DNA of 64,000 nt from positions 1,054,001 through 1,118,000 of the forward strand of contig JAHCVI010000006.1 of assembly GCA_019096155.1 (NCBI GenBank), given 5' to 3'. Within the stretch, counting starts at the first letter, position 1. Each line of letters starts with the position of its first letter. A program made the position numbers and the translations under genes. The DNA comes from Staphylotrichum longicolle (lineage: Eukaryota > Ascomycota > Sordariomycetes > Sordariales > Chaetomiaceae). The notes beneath the pieces are model-generated. The model ran no database searches and had not been told where the DNA came from. It saw only the letters and a program-made list of their open reading frames with translations. Shown here in pieces: positions 34,328-45,676 of this stretch.

Positions 34328-35712
34328 TTACATACAGGAAACAATCTCCCTCGTCCAAGTCCTGTCCGCTAGCACTGCTCCCCTTTGCCTTGTGAGGAGC
34401 CGGCCTGCAGAGCGTTGCCATAATTGCCACCCCGTGCATTGACATCTGCGCCCTTCCCCAGCAGCATCTAGACAATCTCCCTGTGGCCTCCATAGGAAGC
34501 GGCCTACAGAGCGCTTGCCATACCAGCCACCCTGCGTATTGACATCTGCGCCCTTCTCCAGCAGCATCTGGACAGTGGCATTAAGCCCCTTGAGCGATGC
34601 ATAATAAAGCGGACATCCCGTAATTGGACGCGGACAATTCTCCGAGGGCCGGTCGGGGTCAAACAGACAACCCCAGATTGTATATACAGTGTAATTTCCG
34701 AAGAAATCTATAATACTTATAACAGTATCATCTACCTTCTCCGCAGGTTCGGCGTAGTCCATCCAATACCGTGCTAAATACCTCGCTAGGGGAAATTGGG
34801 CCTTAATTTTATCGATTGGCTCTTCCGTACTCAGACAAGAAAGGTAAGCTAGGTAGTATCGTGTTATACAACTCCTCGTGTCCGGCTCGGAGAGCCTCCG
34901 TCGGAAAGGTTCCGGGGTGTTTTTGGACGTTAGATACTCTTTGACGGAGAAATAGGCCAACTCAAGCTCCGTCACCGTCTCCTCATCATACCGTTTCGTG
35001 ACGAGAGACACGAGGCTTGAACAGAACCTCGCGATTTCGTTGGGACATGGCAGTTTGTATTTCGGATCAAACTGGGAATGAGCGTCGAGTCGGATTGCTA
35101 CTGCATCCACCTCTTCTTGAACAGTTAAGGGCCGTTCCGAGTAAGTCAGAAATTGGAGAATTCGAATCGCCTTTTCTTTTCGACTCTCCGGAATACTCGT
35201 AAGAATTCGGGAATAAGTTTCGTCCAAATCATGTGGCAGAGAACGAAGGGCGCTTTCGAGTTCGTCGTAATCCAGGCAACGCTCAAGGGAATCAAGCTGG
35301 CACGCTGCCCATCTGAACCTATTCGAGGAGTGAGCGTCTGCGTCCGACACTATTGTGCTTGTGAGGCAAAAAGATAGAAAAAGTCACTGCGACCTACATC
35401 CCATCAGCCTTTTCCCCAATCGCGAATTCGATTTCTTCCAACACGGAGGGCATCGTAGCCCATCTTTTCTGAAAATCTTCGCTCCTCTGGAGCCTCGCTT
35501 TGACGTAGGAGCGGCTATCCTTGTTGACAGAATTGATGTCTATGGAAATCCTGTCGTCATTGTGAATCCATCCGCTGAGACTGGATTCAAGCTCATCTTC
35601 TCGTCTGCTTGTTGCCATGAGGTGAACATGCGTGAGACCCGGGGGAGCCAGCGTTTTCATCCAATCGAGCAGTTCGAACGGAATTTTTTCGGGGTTTCCA
35701 ACCCGGGGCCGA
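34328..35712 (-). pseudogene. NACHT-ankyrin STAND protein, truncated at both ends
   Basis: Reading from the right: FELLDWMKTLAPPGLTHVHL then MATSRRED (the NACHT region after Walker B), a 79-bp intron (35319-35397), then the standard FRWAACQLDSLERCL, SLPHDLDETYSRIL, AIRILQFLTYSERPLTVQE (winged-helix region) and the start of ankyrin repeats (LKGLNATVQMLLEKGADVN). The nucleotide-binding P-loop half is missing: the gene stops at about 35,712, where a dynamin fragment begins. The ankyrin part carries a one-base insertion near 34,515 and, in the corrected frame, two TAG codons in the positions of Gln (AL-stop-AASYGGHREIV-stop-MLL). Confidence 0.8.
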
Positions 35713-36016
35713 GCTACCTGGATGGGCATTATGATCTCTCACGCCTGGCTGAATCCTTAGCTTGGAACAATGAGCCGGACATGAATCGTTTTGCTGCGAT
35801 GGAGGCAATGGATTGCTTGGACGCCTATTACAAGGTGGGAAGTTCCTTCACTAAAAGGGCCCGTGGCATTTATCACCATCGGATACGAGCCCCGATGTTG
35901 ACGCAGTCACTAACTTCTGATCATAGGTTGCATTGAAGCGATTCATGGATGACGTGGCTGTAGAGGTCATCGAGGCTAAGCTTGTGTCAGCTATCGATGA
36001 CATTTTCTCTGTTTAG
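35713..36016 (+). pseudogene. Dynamin-like GTPase C-terminal fragment
   Basis: The plus strand reads YLDGHYDLSRLAESLAWNN, MNRFAAMEAMDCLDAYYK, a 92-bp intron (35835-35926), then VALKRFMDDVAVEVIEAKLV ending in DDIFSV and a TAG. This is the stalk/GED end typical of fungal dynamin-like proteins. The GTPase domain is absent, because the fragment starts abruptly where the truncated NACHT gene ends on the other strand. Confidence 0.75.
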
Positions 36017-36419
36017 CAGGCACCATCAAAAATTCTTTTGTGGCTGCTCTCTGTCGACACTGGACAGCAGACGTAGTGGCCTCAGGCAACCTCCGAAAAC
36101 TAGTCCCGAATCATGCATTTGCACCCGATCTGCGGCTGAGTTTCCCTGCATATCCTTCGGCGCCGATGAGGGCGAGCTGAATTTTCCTGCATATCGGCGC
36201 CAATGAGTGCTAGAACCAAAGGGTGGCTTGCATCTAGCATCGTGAAGGAGGCCTACCAGAGCCTCGCGCTCTGCTGTGCAGATAACGTGCTTGATAAGCG
36301 AGTCGTGGGTATAAGCGAGTCGTGGCCTCTCCACTACTCTACAAACAATATCCTCTACTATAAAACAACAATACTAGGAACCAACTATAATTACATCAGA
36401 AACAGCTGAATCAGATGAT
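36017..36419. other. Intergenic between remnants
   Basis: No feature recognised; lies between the dynamin fragment and the transposase remnant. GAGTCGTGG words occur twice near 36,300-36,325. Confidence 0.4.
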
Positions 36420-37850
36420 TCTACAGCCTCCTGGCAAGTGCGGGCATTATGGCCAGGCTTGCCGCACACCCACAGCACCGAACCTTCATACGACCCCCCC
36501 CCTGCACTACCACTATCCGGCTGTATTTCTTATACTCCCTCCCCACCTACGGCCTTCTGATCTAGTAGATCGTGTGCATCCTGTATAGCAAGTGATCCCC
36601 TAAGCCGCACACGTGTTTTTTTGGCTCTACGGCGCTTGCTTAGTGCCTCGTTGGCCTTGCGGAGCGAAGAGACCTCTGCCTATAGGAGGGCAACCTGGTG
36701 CATTACAGCCATTGTTCCTTTGGCAAGCTGGTCCACAGCAGCCAACATTGTAGTTGGGGAGCTATTCTGGTGGTTGACTATGCGAGTCTTGATGAGCGTT
36801 GACTGCGAGTTGGCTTCTCGGGGGTTGTGTGGCGTCTGGAATACCCAAGGTTGTGGTGTGCCGGCCCGCGAGTTCAGGGGTGTTGGCGTACGAAGCTTGA
36901 CGTCTAGCCTAGAATGTAACGGTCTCAGGAGTATATGCAACTATCTGATGACGACTCTACGAGTATAACTAAGCTTGAAGAAAGAAAGAAAGAAGAGAAG
37001 ATGGCCAACGCGTCGCGTTGGCTTCCGTCTGCCCAGAGGGAGACTAAGAATAAAAAGAGGTAAGCGTGATGGAGTCGTTGGCCAGGGGATGCCCAGGGGT
37101 CCCCGTCAGGGGTTGGGGTTGGCCGAGGGTCGCCGAGGCCTCTGCAGGGCTCAGCCCGTTACAAGAAAGCACCCTCTCTGGATCGTACGGCACTAGGCCA
37201 GCACCTGCAAAGCCACCTTGTATATTCTTCTCTGTAATCGAGGCAAAGAAGGTCTCGCGGAAGGCGTAGAGGAACTCGAGCTTGCTTACGTGGTTGATAT
37301 GCATGCGTATCAAGTCCTCGATCTGGCGACCGTATGCCTGCTTTAGCGGTCCAAAGCAGCCAATATCGAGTGGCTGAAGGAGGTGTGAAGAATGCGGAGG
37401 CATGCAGAGCGTGATGATGTTGTTCTGCTGGCAGTAGAGCTCGAATTCGGTCGAGTGGTGGCTTTCGTGGCCATCAAGGATCAACAACCGGTATTTGCCC
37501 TTCGTACGAGGTGCTGTATAGAAGTCGAAGTGCTTGATCCAATCAAGGCCTACCACATTAGTAGTCCAGCCATTCTCGGTAGTTGCGATGCGCCAGTCAG
37601 CTGGGAGGTTACACTTGGTATACCAGTTGGCGAGATGGTACTGCGTAGCCAAGATAATGAACGGAGGGATAGCCCAGCCGAGGGCATTGACTCCTTGAAT
37701 CGTTCTAGTGGTGTCGTGGTCGATCTCGGCAGTGATCTCGGCAAACCACCTCGCTTCCTCCTCTGCAATCCATGCTGTAAGTTCCTTCGACAACTCCTCC
37801 ATTTCGGTTTGAGACATAAGGTGTTTGACCAATCTAGGGGTTTACGATAC
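36420..37850 (-). mobile_element. pogo/Fot1-type DNA transposon remnant (DDE transposase)
   Basis: The frame 37832-37044 encodes the catalytic part of a DDE_1 transposase: GVNALGWAIPPFIIL, GLDWIKHFD, YRLLILDGHESHHS (second catalytic Asp), PPHSSHLLQPLDIGCFGPLK (third acidic residue region) and NIQGGFAGAGLVPYDP. The helix-turn-helix DNA-binding N-terminus and the block with the first catalytic Asp are missing: the sequence passes straight from ARWFAEITAEIDHD to GVNALGW. Downstream in a shifted frame come ANEALSKRRRAKKTRVRLRG and a zinc-knuckle-like end (CGKPGHNARTC), both usual at the C-terminus of fungal Fot1 relatives. Terminal inverted repeats were not found by eye. The element is non-autonomous. 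Confidence 0.85.
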
Positions 37851-37924
37851 GAGTGCTTCTGTTTTTGAGCTACTCTAGAGCTATACAATACGACGAATGC
37901 GCCTCTCAGAATGTGCGACCTGGC

Positions 37925-38040
37925 CGCCTGGGACGTGCCGCCTGAAATGCACCTCCTGAATGTGCCACCTGAAATGCACCTCCTGGATGTGCCACCTGAA
38001 CTGCGCCTCCTGGAATGTGCCACCTGGAATGAGCCTCCTT
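37925..38040. repeat. 26-27 bp minisatellite
   Basis: About four to five copies of a unit like TGTGCCACCTGAAATGCACC plus TCCTGGA. The same satellite, in inverted orientation, occurs at about 47,110-47,190. Confidence 0.85.
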
Positions 38041-38250
38041 TACGGTTCGAGCTGTTGTCCCATCTGAAAATGGTAGGTGGTTCCCTGCACTCGTTCGCCG
38101 AGCAGTCTTTGGTGGGCCGACTCGATGATGCGGGTGGTGGGGCATCTCGCACGAATGTTACAGCGCAGGTCGGCGAGACGGGTGTAGTTGCAATTAGTGG
38201 GGAGATCCGGGGATTGCGGAGCGGGAGGAGCGGTGCCCTACTGCCGAATC
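38041..38250. repeat. Left copy of a long inverted repeat
   Basis: This segment matches the reverse complement of about 46,893-47,095 over roughly 200 bp at high identity (shared words include GGCCGACTCGATGATGCGGG and TAGTTGCAATTAGTGGGGAG). With the adjoining satellite the repeated unit is about 330 bp. Confidence 0.85.
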
Positions 38251-38712
38251 GGGGAGCGGGGAGCATATCAATCAATCGGACAGAAGACTGACAACCTTGA
38301 TGGTTTGTTGTAGGGCGGCCGGATGGCTTTAGCGGAGCGATGGTTTTTACTTTAGAGAGGGGTTGGTACGGCAGGAGGCACGGCAGGAAGGCACACCCAA
38401 GCGCCAACACCTTGGTACGTTGCTTTCCCTGCCACAGTCGTGCTCTTGCCCAACACGGCTGACCGTGTGCAGAAGAAGCATAGCGGTTCCAGCACTTAGC
38501 GCCGCCGTCGTCTCGTCGACATGTCGACTTCCCTCGGCATCCCGATGACATCTCAAAGCTTATCGTTCCTTCGGCGGAATCGCTCGGTGCTGGGAGCATG
38601 GGTTTAATGGCTGGGTCTTTCGAAAATATGGTTTGATTTTGGAAGATCATGGCCGGCGATAAAAGCTCTCTAGGCGCCGGCCCTATCCCCACCGCCGGCC
38701 TCATCCTCTCCA
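38251..38712. other. Spacer between inverted repeat and NB-ARC gene end
   Basis: Open in long minus-strand frame but with low-complexity, non-family text. No gene called. Confidence 0.4.
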
Positions 38713-41700
38713 CTAGCCCTTAAACAGCAGGAGAGGTAGTAGGACCGAACCCTTCAATACCCACCCACCGCCCCCCTTCCCACGCTCAATGATGGCCACA
38801 TCTGCCTTACTAGCCCACTCCACGAGCGTGGCTTTTCCCGCTCCGTCAAATACAATCCTCCCCCCTCCCTCTATATGCACCGCGACGTGCTCTATCCACT
38901 GGCCCAACGCCTCGGCGCCATGGAAGATCCCCTTTAAGCACCCGGGCATGGGGCACTGTATCCACGCGGGCGGATCGCAGCGCGAGTAGATGGCGGTGGC
39001 CTAGAGGATGCGGACTTGCGTGTCCTTAAGGCCCCTATCAAAGTAGGTATGGTTGAGCGAAGACGTGTGATGGGCGATGAGAAGTTCCACGACATGAAAG
39101 TGACCGTTTGCCACGGCAGCGAACAAAGGTGTGGAGCCACACCAATCCACGATTGATGGGTCGACACTTTCGTTGGAAAGAAGGCGTTGGACCACATGAG
39201 CTTGTCCGGACCTGGACGACAAGAAGAGCGCCGAACGGCCAAGATAGTCTGTCTCGGCAAGATCACTGTCGGGCATTGCTTCGAGTTCTTCAACAATCTA
39301 GAGGTAGCCGCTGTCGGCAGCAGTAAGTATTGGTATCTAGCCGGCGTTGTTGGCCAACCTAATGTTAGCGCCCTTCTCCGCTAGGAACCTTACGATCTCG
39401 AGGTGGCCTTGTCCGGCTATAGAGTTGACTAGCGTCCAGCCCTCGTTGTCGGCCACCGTAATGTCAGCGCCCTTCTCCGCCAGGAACTAGACGACTTCGA
39501 GGTAGCCTTCGTAGGCGGTAGAGTAGACTAGTGTCCAGCCGTTATTGTCGGCCACTGTAATATCAACGCCCTTCTCTATATAGGAACTTGACGACTTCGA
39601 CGTGGCCTTGTCCGGCTATAGAGCGGACTAGCGTCTAGCCGTCGTTATCGGCTACTATAATATTAGCGCCCTTCTCTACTAGGAACTAGACGACCTCGAA
39701 GTAGCCTTTAAGGGTAGTAGAGTAGACTAGTATCTAGCCGTTGTTATCGGCTACTATAATATCAGCGCCTTTCTCCGCTAGGAACTAGACAACCTCGAGG
39801 TGGCCTTTGTAGGCGGTAGAGTGGACTAGCGTCTAGCTATAGTTGTTAGCTAATTTGATATTAGCGCCTTTCTTCACTAGGAACTAGACAACCTCGAGGT
39901 AGCCTACAAGGGCGGTAGAGTTGACTAGCGTCCAGCCATCGTTGTTAGTCACCGTAATATTAACGCCCTTCTCCGCTAGGAACTTGACGACCTAGATATA
40001 GCCTTCGAGGGCGGCAGAGTTGACTAGCGTCCAGCTATCGTTATCGGCTACTATAATACTAACGCCCTTCTCCGCTAGGAACTAGACGACCTCGAAGTGG
40101 CCTTCGTCGGCGGTAGAGCGGACTAGCGTCTAGCCCTTATTATCGGCCACTATAATATTAGCGCCCTTCTCCGCCAGGAACTTAACGACCTAGATATATC
40201 CTTATCTAGCGGTAGAGTTGACTAGCGTCCAGCCCTTATTGTTAGCTATTGTAATGTCAGCGCCTTTTTCCGCTAGGAACTTAACGATCTCGAGGTAGCC
40301 TTGTCCGGCTATAGAGTTGACTAGCATCTAGCTGTCGTTGTCGGCTACCGTAATGCTAGCGCCCTTCTCCGCTAGGAACTAGACGACCTCGAGGTGGCTT
40401 TTGTCGGTAGTAGAGCGGACTAGTGTCTAGCCCTTATTGTCGGCCACTATAATGTTAGCGCCTTTCTCCGCCAGGAACTTAACGACCTAGATATATCCTT
40501 ATCTAGCGGTAGAGTTGACTAGCATCTAGCCCTTATTATTAGCTACTATAATGTCAGCGCCTTTCTCTACTAGGAACTTGACGATCTCGAGGTAGCCTTG
40601 TCCGGCTATAGAGTTGACTAGCGTCTAGCCGCCGTTGTCGGCCACTATAATATTAGCGCCCTTCTCCGCTAGGAACTTGACGACCTCGAGGTGGCCTTTA
40701 TAGGCGGTAGAGTTGACTAGTGTCTAGCCGTCGTTGTTGGTTACCGTGATGTCAGCGCCCTTCTCCGCCAAGAACTTAACGACCTAGATATAGCCTTCAA
40801 GGGCGGCAGAGTTGACTGGCGTCCAGCCGTCGTTATCGGCCATCGTAATACTAGCGCCCTTCTCCGCTAGGAACTTGACGACCTCGAGGTAGCCTTCGAG
40901 GGCGGCAGAGTTGACTGGCGTCCAGCCCTTGTTGTCGGCCGCCAAGCCCGAAGTCAACATCAAGTTCTAGTAGTCCGCGGGACGAGGTGAAAGACCTCCT
41001 CTGGAGTTGTCATCTTGGCCGCTAGCACTTCCGTCTGCTCTTGGAGGGTGTGCGTCTTGATACCGTGGCTCTAGTCGTAGCTTTTGACTGTCCCATGCCG
41101 TGCTTGCAAGAAGTGCACCCTTGTGATGTCGGAGATTCAAGGCCGCCCGACCGTCAATGGCCTTGGCCCTGACACGTATTTCGGCGATTCTGGGGTCGTC
41201 TTCTTCGAAGATATCGAGCGCGAGGTCCAGAACGCCCTGTAACGCTTCCGTGGCTTTTTCGGTGTCCCGCTCCCTGTGGTACGTGGTGGCCAACCCATAG
41301 AGCAAGTATAAGGCGGTCTTACCGCTAGGCCAAGATTCCTTTTGTCGAAGCTGCAGATATCCAACAGCTTGCTGGAAGTTCGTTTTGGCGGGTTTGAGGC
41401 GACTGGCGAATAGGTTGGCGAATGCAAGACTGCTCTCCAGATCAATACGAAAGGAGTCATAACAGCCGTCCGGTACAGCCAGCTCGGCAGGGCTGATATG
41501 CTTTCGGACTAAGCTCGCGCATCGATTCAAAGATGCGAGATGAAGTTGAAGATGACCTCCCCGGTGGCCAGCCAAGTTTGGAAACAGAATTCTATAAGAA
41601 TCTTAGTTAGAGGATGTCGGGCGCCTTCCAGGAGGTCTGAGGACTAGCTCTCACCTTTCTCGTGAGAGAAGGGTACCAGCACTAATCGTCGCGGCTGCTG

Positions 41701-44253
41701 CAAGAATCCATGGCTCCTTCTCAGCCTTAGTCTCGAAAACCCACTGACAGATGATGTTGTGGACCGAAACAGACTCAGGGGACATCCGATCGCCAAAAGT
41801 TTTGACTAAGCAAGCGTCGCGAAGATGGCTGACGGCGAGAAAGAGCGAGCTGTTGTCCGTCAGAACCTTCTTGACGGCGCTGTCAAACCTCGCCAGAGTG
41901 ACATCGGGAAGGCCTTCGTCTTGGTCGGATAGTCGAAAGATCGCCAAGTTGAAGCGCCAGGGGCCGAGAAACGCAAGGAGAGTCAAAAGAGCAGCAGCCT
42001 CGGGAGACCCCTCCTGGATGGTCGAGTACAGCATCTCGATCAGGGTGAAGAGGGAGCGGCTTTTCTCGTATTTGTAGAGTCCCCTTGGAATCTTCTCAGC
42101 AGATAGGCACTGATAGTGTTGTTGATAGCCAGACACGAAATTCTCGAGCGTGAATCGGTTGAGCTGGACAAGAGCGGCCGCGTGCTCAATAGGCAGGGGC
42201 AAGTGATCCAGCTCCTTCACGATAGCTTTGGCTATATATTCGTCTGACACAGGTTAGGGCTGTTTGTTCAGCTGAGAGCAGCATCAGGAGGACCTACCTT
42301 CCGTCGACGCGGATGCCGTATCATTCCCCTTACGGAGCCTAGCTATGAGAAGTTGCTTGCCACTCTCGGGATCAAGGCTGCCGATCTCTTGACTTTCATT
42401 GCCGAAGACGTCAGCAGCTTCTCTTCTGATGCTTGTCACAAGAATGGAGCCATGTGGGCAATCCGGCACATATTGCGTAAAATCTTGCCCCTGCAAGTCA
42501 TCGGCGCTGTCAATGACCAGCAACCAGCTTTTGTGCATCGTGGATCGCAGCCTCGACACGACTATCTTCCGGGCATCCTGCCCGTAATACGTGTTGGGCA
42601 GATCGGCGGTGGGCCATGAGGACAAGATGAGCCTCGCGGCTTCGGAAAACGACGATGACGTGGTCTCTGTGCTTGATGCCGTAATCCAGAAGATAGAGGT
42701 AAACAACTTGCGGTGCTTCTCGACATATCTTAGTGCAAGTTGTGACTTCCCGGCACCTGGCATTCCGTACAGGACCATTCCCTTCTGGCCGGGTTTCCCG
42801 GGGTCGAGAGAGTCTTCCATGGCTTTCAACTCTCGCTCACGCCCGACGAAGGTGTTGGTGGAAATGGGAAGGAGTTCCAGACACTGAAAGTCAAAGCCCT
42901 GACTCTCAAGCTCTGTGACCACGATCAGCGAGACGGGCCCCACGAGAGTAACGCTGCATTAGTGTTCTATTCTAACTAACCTTCCGCCGAAGGTAGCGCA
43001 AGTTCAGCCAATGCGACTACAGCGTCTCCAATGGGAGAGAAGCGCTGGTGTTCATTCGCGCGAAATTTGCAAATGGTCCGATGATTTGACCCTTCCAGTG
43101 GAAATAAAACCTCATTCTTGATATGCATGGCCGCCGAAGGTTCATCAACAACCTTTGCGTGTGTGAGCAATTCATGAAGATATTTTTGTGTGGAAGAGGG
43201 AGTGTCCCTGAGTTGGTATGACTTACAATCACGTTGCCGTACTTCTCAGTTTCGTAAAAGCTCCGGATGAAGAGACTGTCGGCCCTCTCAACGAAATTAT
43301 CCGACAACCTCACCCAGTCCTTCGAGCTCTCCTTCAAGACGTTGACGAAGTTGCTGTTACCTGCGAACCCCAGGGATAGCCACTTCGCAACATCGGCAGG
43401 TACTTTAGCCCAGTCCGCAAGACCGGAGCCACGATGAGGAACGCCGAGGAAGAGACAAGCTCTGACCTTCTCCAGGATGTCTTGGTTATGGGATGAGTGG
43501 TTCCATGCATGGACGAGGGCCTGGTAAGGCTATCAGCATGCCTGAGCGGTTATCGAAGTTTAGGACGAAGCGACGTCTTACCTCTTTCACGACTAGTCCA
43601 CCAAGGCTGTGGCAAACGAATATGAGGGGCGAGTCTCTCTGTTGCTGCGTCTTGCGAAAACCCCGAAGTCTCATCAGCAGGCTCCTTCCCGCCGCTGGCA
43701 GGTCTCCAACAGAGCGGCTGAAGACGGTCGCCGAGTCATAGCCGAACGATCTGATCCGAGCTACGATGTTGGATTCCGCAAGGAGGTCAGGCAACCTGTC
43801 CCTCAGCCAGATTGCACCGTCATCGCCAGTCCATGTAGTCTTCCAGTGGCCACCAAGGCCGTGAACCGCTACGATACTATCATATGTTAGCAGCGACCTC
43901 TACAGCCACGGCTTTCATACTCCTCACTCAACATGGCGAGCATTTGGCAACGCCGACTGGCCTGATCCTGCTGCGGGAAACTCAAAGAGCCCAAGCTTCT
44001 CGTTTGAGCGGGGTGCTGTGAGCGATGGCCCTAGGTTTCGATCTCCAAGTATCGACTGGGGATTGGCCTCTCCAGGATCCGACGCAGGTGCTTGACCCCC
44101 TTCATCTGTGACAGTGAGTGTGCTGGGCAGGAAAGCTTGGAATGCTGTCTCAGAAGCTGTAGACTGATTCCCCTTTCCTTTGGGAATCCGACGGAGCAGC
44201 ACTGAGATCCTGTCTCGAAGCCTCTTCTTCGGCGGCACCATGACTTGTTTCAT
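38713..44253 (-). pseudogene. Lipase / NB-ARC / TPR-like / ankyrin NLR-type protein, ankyrin half cut off by TAG codons
   Basis: Fungal NLR-like gene. Exons 44253-43928, 43876-43582, 43520-43227, 43152-42981, 42912-42298, 42243-41655 and 41591 onward all join in phase with good splice sites. Exon 1 is a Ser/Lys-rich leader. Exons 2-4 are a serine-hydrolase (DUF676-like) domain: DIVAVHGLGGHWKTTW, FVCHSLGGLVVKE (GHSLGG-type elbow, here CHSLGG), LGVPHRGSG, with a late SPIGDAVV. Exon 5 is NB-ARC: STNTFVGRERELKAMED, P-loop GMPGAGKSQLAL, LVIDSADD (Walker B), GSILVTSIR. Exons 6-7 hold the winged-helix and a TPR-like region (FPNLAGHRGG, YLLYGLATTYHRERD). The first stop, a TAG at 40967-40969, would end a 971-residue protein. 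Beyond it the frame continues into sixteen ankyrin units and ends with a small cysteine motif (CPMPGCLKGIFH) near 38,713. Whether the truncated form is active is unknown. Confidence 0.87.
39290..40960 (-). repeat. Tandem ankyrin array, sixteen 99-bp units, RIP-marked
   Basis: Sixteen units of 99 bp (33 codons) run from about 39,368 to 40,955 with near-perfect period; one unit is 100 bp, with an extra base near 39,578. Each unit reads ADNDGWTxVNSAAxEGxLEV then VKFLAEKGA. The two units nearest the domain core keep the Trp codon; most others have TAG there, and several have a second TAG at the residue before FLAEKGA. On the plus strand these are CCA to CTA and CTGG to CTAG changes, that is CpA to TpA on either strand. 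Confidence 0.92.
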
Positions 44254-44649
44254 GAGGATGACGGTTGGGCCTAGGGCATAGGGTGCTGAAGGACGTGAAG
44301 AGATGCGTTCTCGAGGCCGGAGCGAGAGGAAGCTGAGATGGGGGAGGAGCTCAGCTCAGCCGGCTGCCTCGTGCGGCGGACATCGCGGCCCTGGCTGACC
44401 CCGCACCAGAATGCATGCATGGCCGTCCAATCATCATCAGTGAGGCTGTTTCTTCCCTTTGGAAGTTCAGCGTCTGGAACAGGGGTGGTTCTGCGCGTCC
44501 GGGCTGACCGGGACGCCGCCCAAGGTCATGATAGCCAGACAATGCAGTGCCCGCCCAACATCCAAGACCCCACCCGCAACTTTGTCAGCAGGCAGGCATC
44601 GGTCGGTCAACCTGCGCACGAGCCACCATCACGGCAATGTGGGCCCGTT
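44254..44649. other. Promoter region of the NB-ARC gene
   Basis: Upstream sequence of the NLR-type gene. Open frames have no family resemblance until the PNP fragment starts. Confidence 0.4.
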
Positions 44650-45301
44650 ACAAGAAGCGCCTCTGGTCGAAGTGGTGCTTATTTGGAGCAAGAAAAACCT
44701 CACAAACAAAGAAAGCACATCGTCGTTGAAGGACTGGCTCGTAATCAGGGGCATTTGCGACTACGCAGATTCTCATAAGAACGAGCGGTGGCAACGTTAT
44801 GCTTCCGCCACGGCGGCCGCGTTTGGGAAAGACGTCAATGCACGGGGTGGCTATTATGGCAACGTTCTGCAGGTCGCTTCCTCTCGAGGCCACAAGGAGG
44901 TCGCCCAGATGCTGGTGGAGAAGGGTGCAGATGTCAATGCACAGGGCGGCAGGTTTGGCATCGGTGGCCACCCCTATTGGTATCCCCGTTGGGAGTATGA
45001 AGAGGAAGAGCCAAGTGAGGGGGAGGAGGGAATGGTAGGCGCGCTAACTGTCACAGCGTTGCGCCGTGCCCGCCGGGACCCACAGGTGGAGCCGGCGTGC
45101 GGAATATGTGGGGATAGGCAAGCAAGTGGTCAAGGTGATGCTGCATGTCTTGTTCTAACCGTGGATGTGGGAAAATCCTGCACCCGCAGAGGAGATCCCT
45201 CAAACACACCGCATGGACTGTATCCAAGCCTCAATATTCCGAATGGTATCTTGCTACAGACAGGTGATGGGCAGACGAGCGAAGGAAGTGGCGGGATGTA
45301 G
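44650..45301 (+). pseudogene. Nucleoside-phosphorylase-like/ankyrin NLR fragment
   Basis: The frame reads KDWLVIRGICDYADSHKNER then WQRYASATAAAFGK, the conserved C-terminal end of PNP_UDP (purine nucleoside phosphorylase-like) domains that occur at the N-terminus of fungal NLR-like proteins. Directly after it comes an ankyrin piece (GYYGNVLQVASSRGHKEVAQ, MLVEKGADVNAQGG), then unrelated text to a stop at 45,301. The main part of the PNP domain and any NACHT domain are absent. Direct fusion of PNP end to ankyrin suggests an internal deletion. Confidence 0.7.
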
Positions 45302-45676
45302 ATTCGGGCGGATAGTTTTCCTTCAAACATACTCCACATTCATCCAAACGGCTGTGCTCTCCATAATGTTGGCGGCCACTGCTTGAACCGATTTCGGCAG
45401 CTTCATTGGACTCCATCCCTTGACTACCTCTCAGCTCAGTCTGAATTGCCTCCGCCCGCGACAAAGAATGCTAAAGACAAGAAACTAAGTAATCGGTCTC
45501 AACTAGTTATTGGTACAATTCCTAAATCCCGAATCGCTCTTACCGAAAAGAGTGACATTGTTCTTTGATGTCCATCGTTGCCCAGGCCTCATTTCCACAA
45601 AGCGATATCAGGGAGTTCTTCGAAGGCCATTGGTCGATATGGCTTCCCTTCCCTTTCCCATTTGGCCTGGCCACGT
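45302..45676. other. Intergenic, nothing recognised
   Basis: No coding frame or RNA gene with support. Confidence 0.4.

Noticed and set aside
37550..38713. Long minus-strand open frame (387 codons) covering satellite and inverted repeat
   Set aside because: Its text is low-complexity and repeat-derived; it overlaps the real transposase frame on the same strand and runs through the satellite without a family match.
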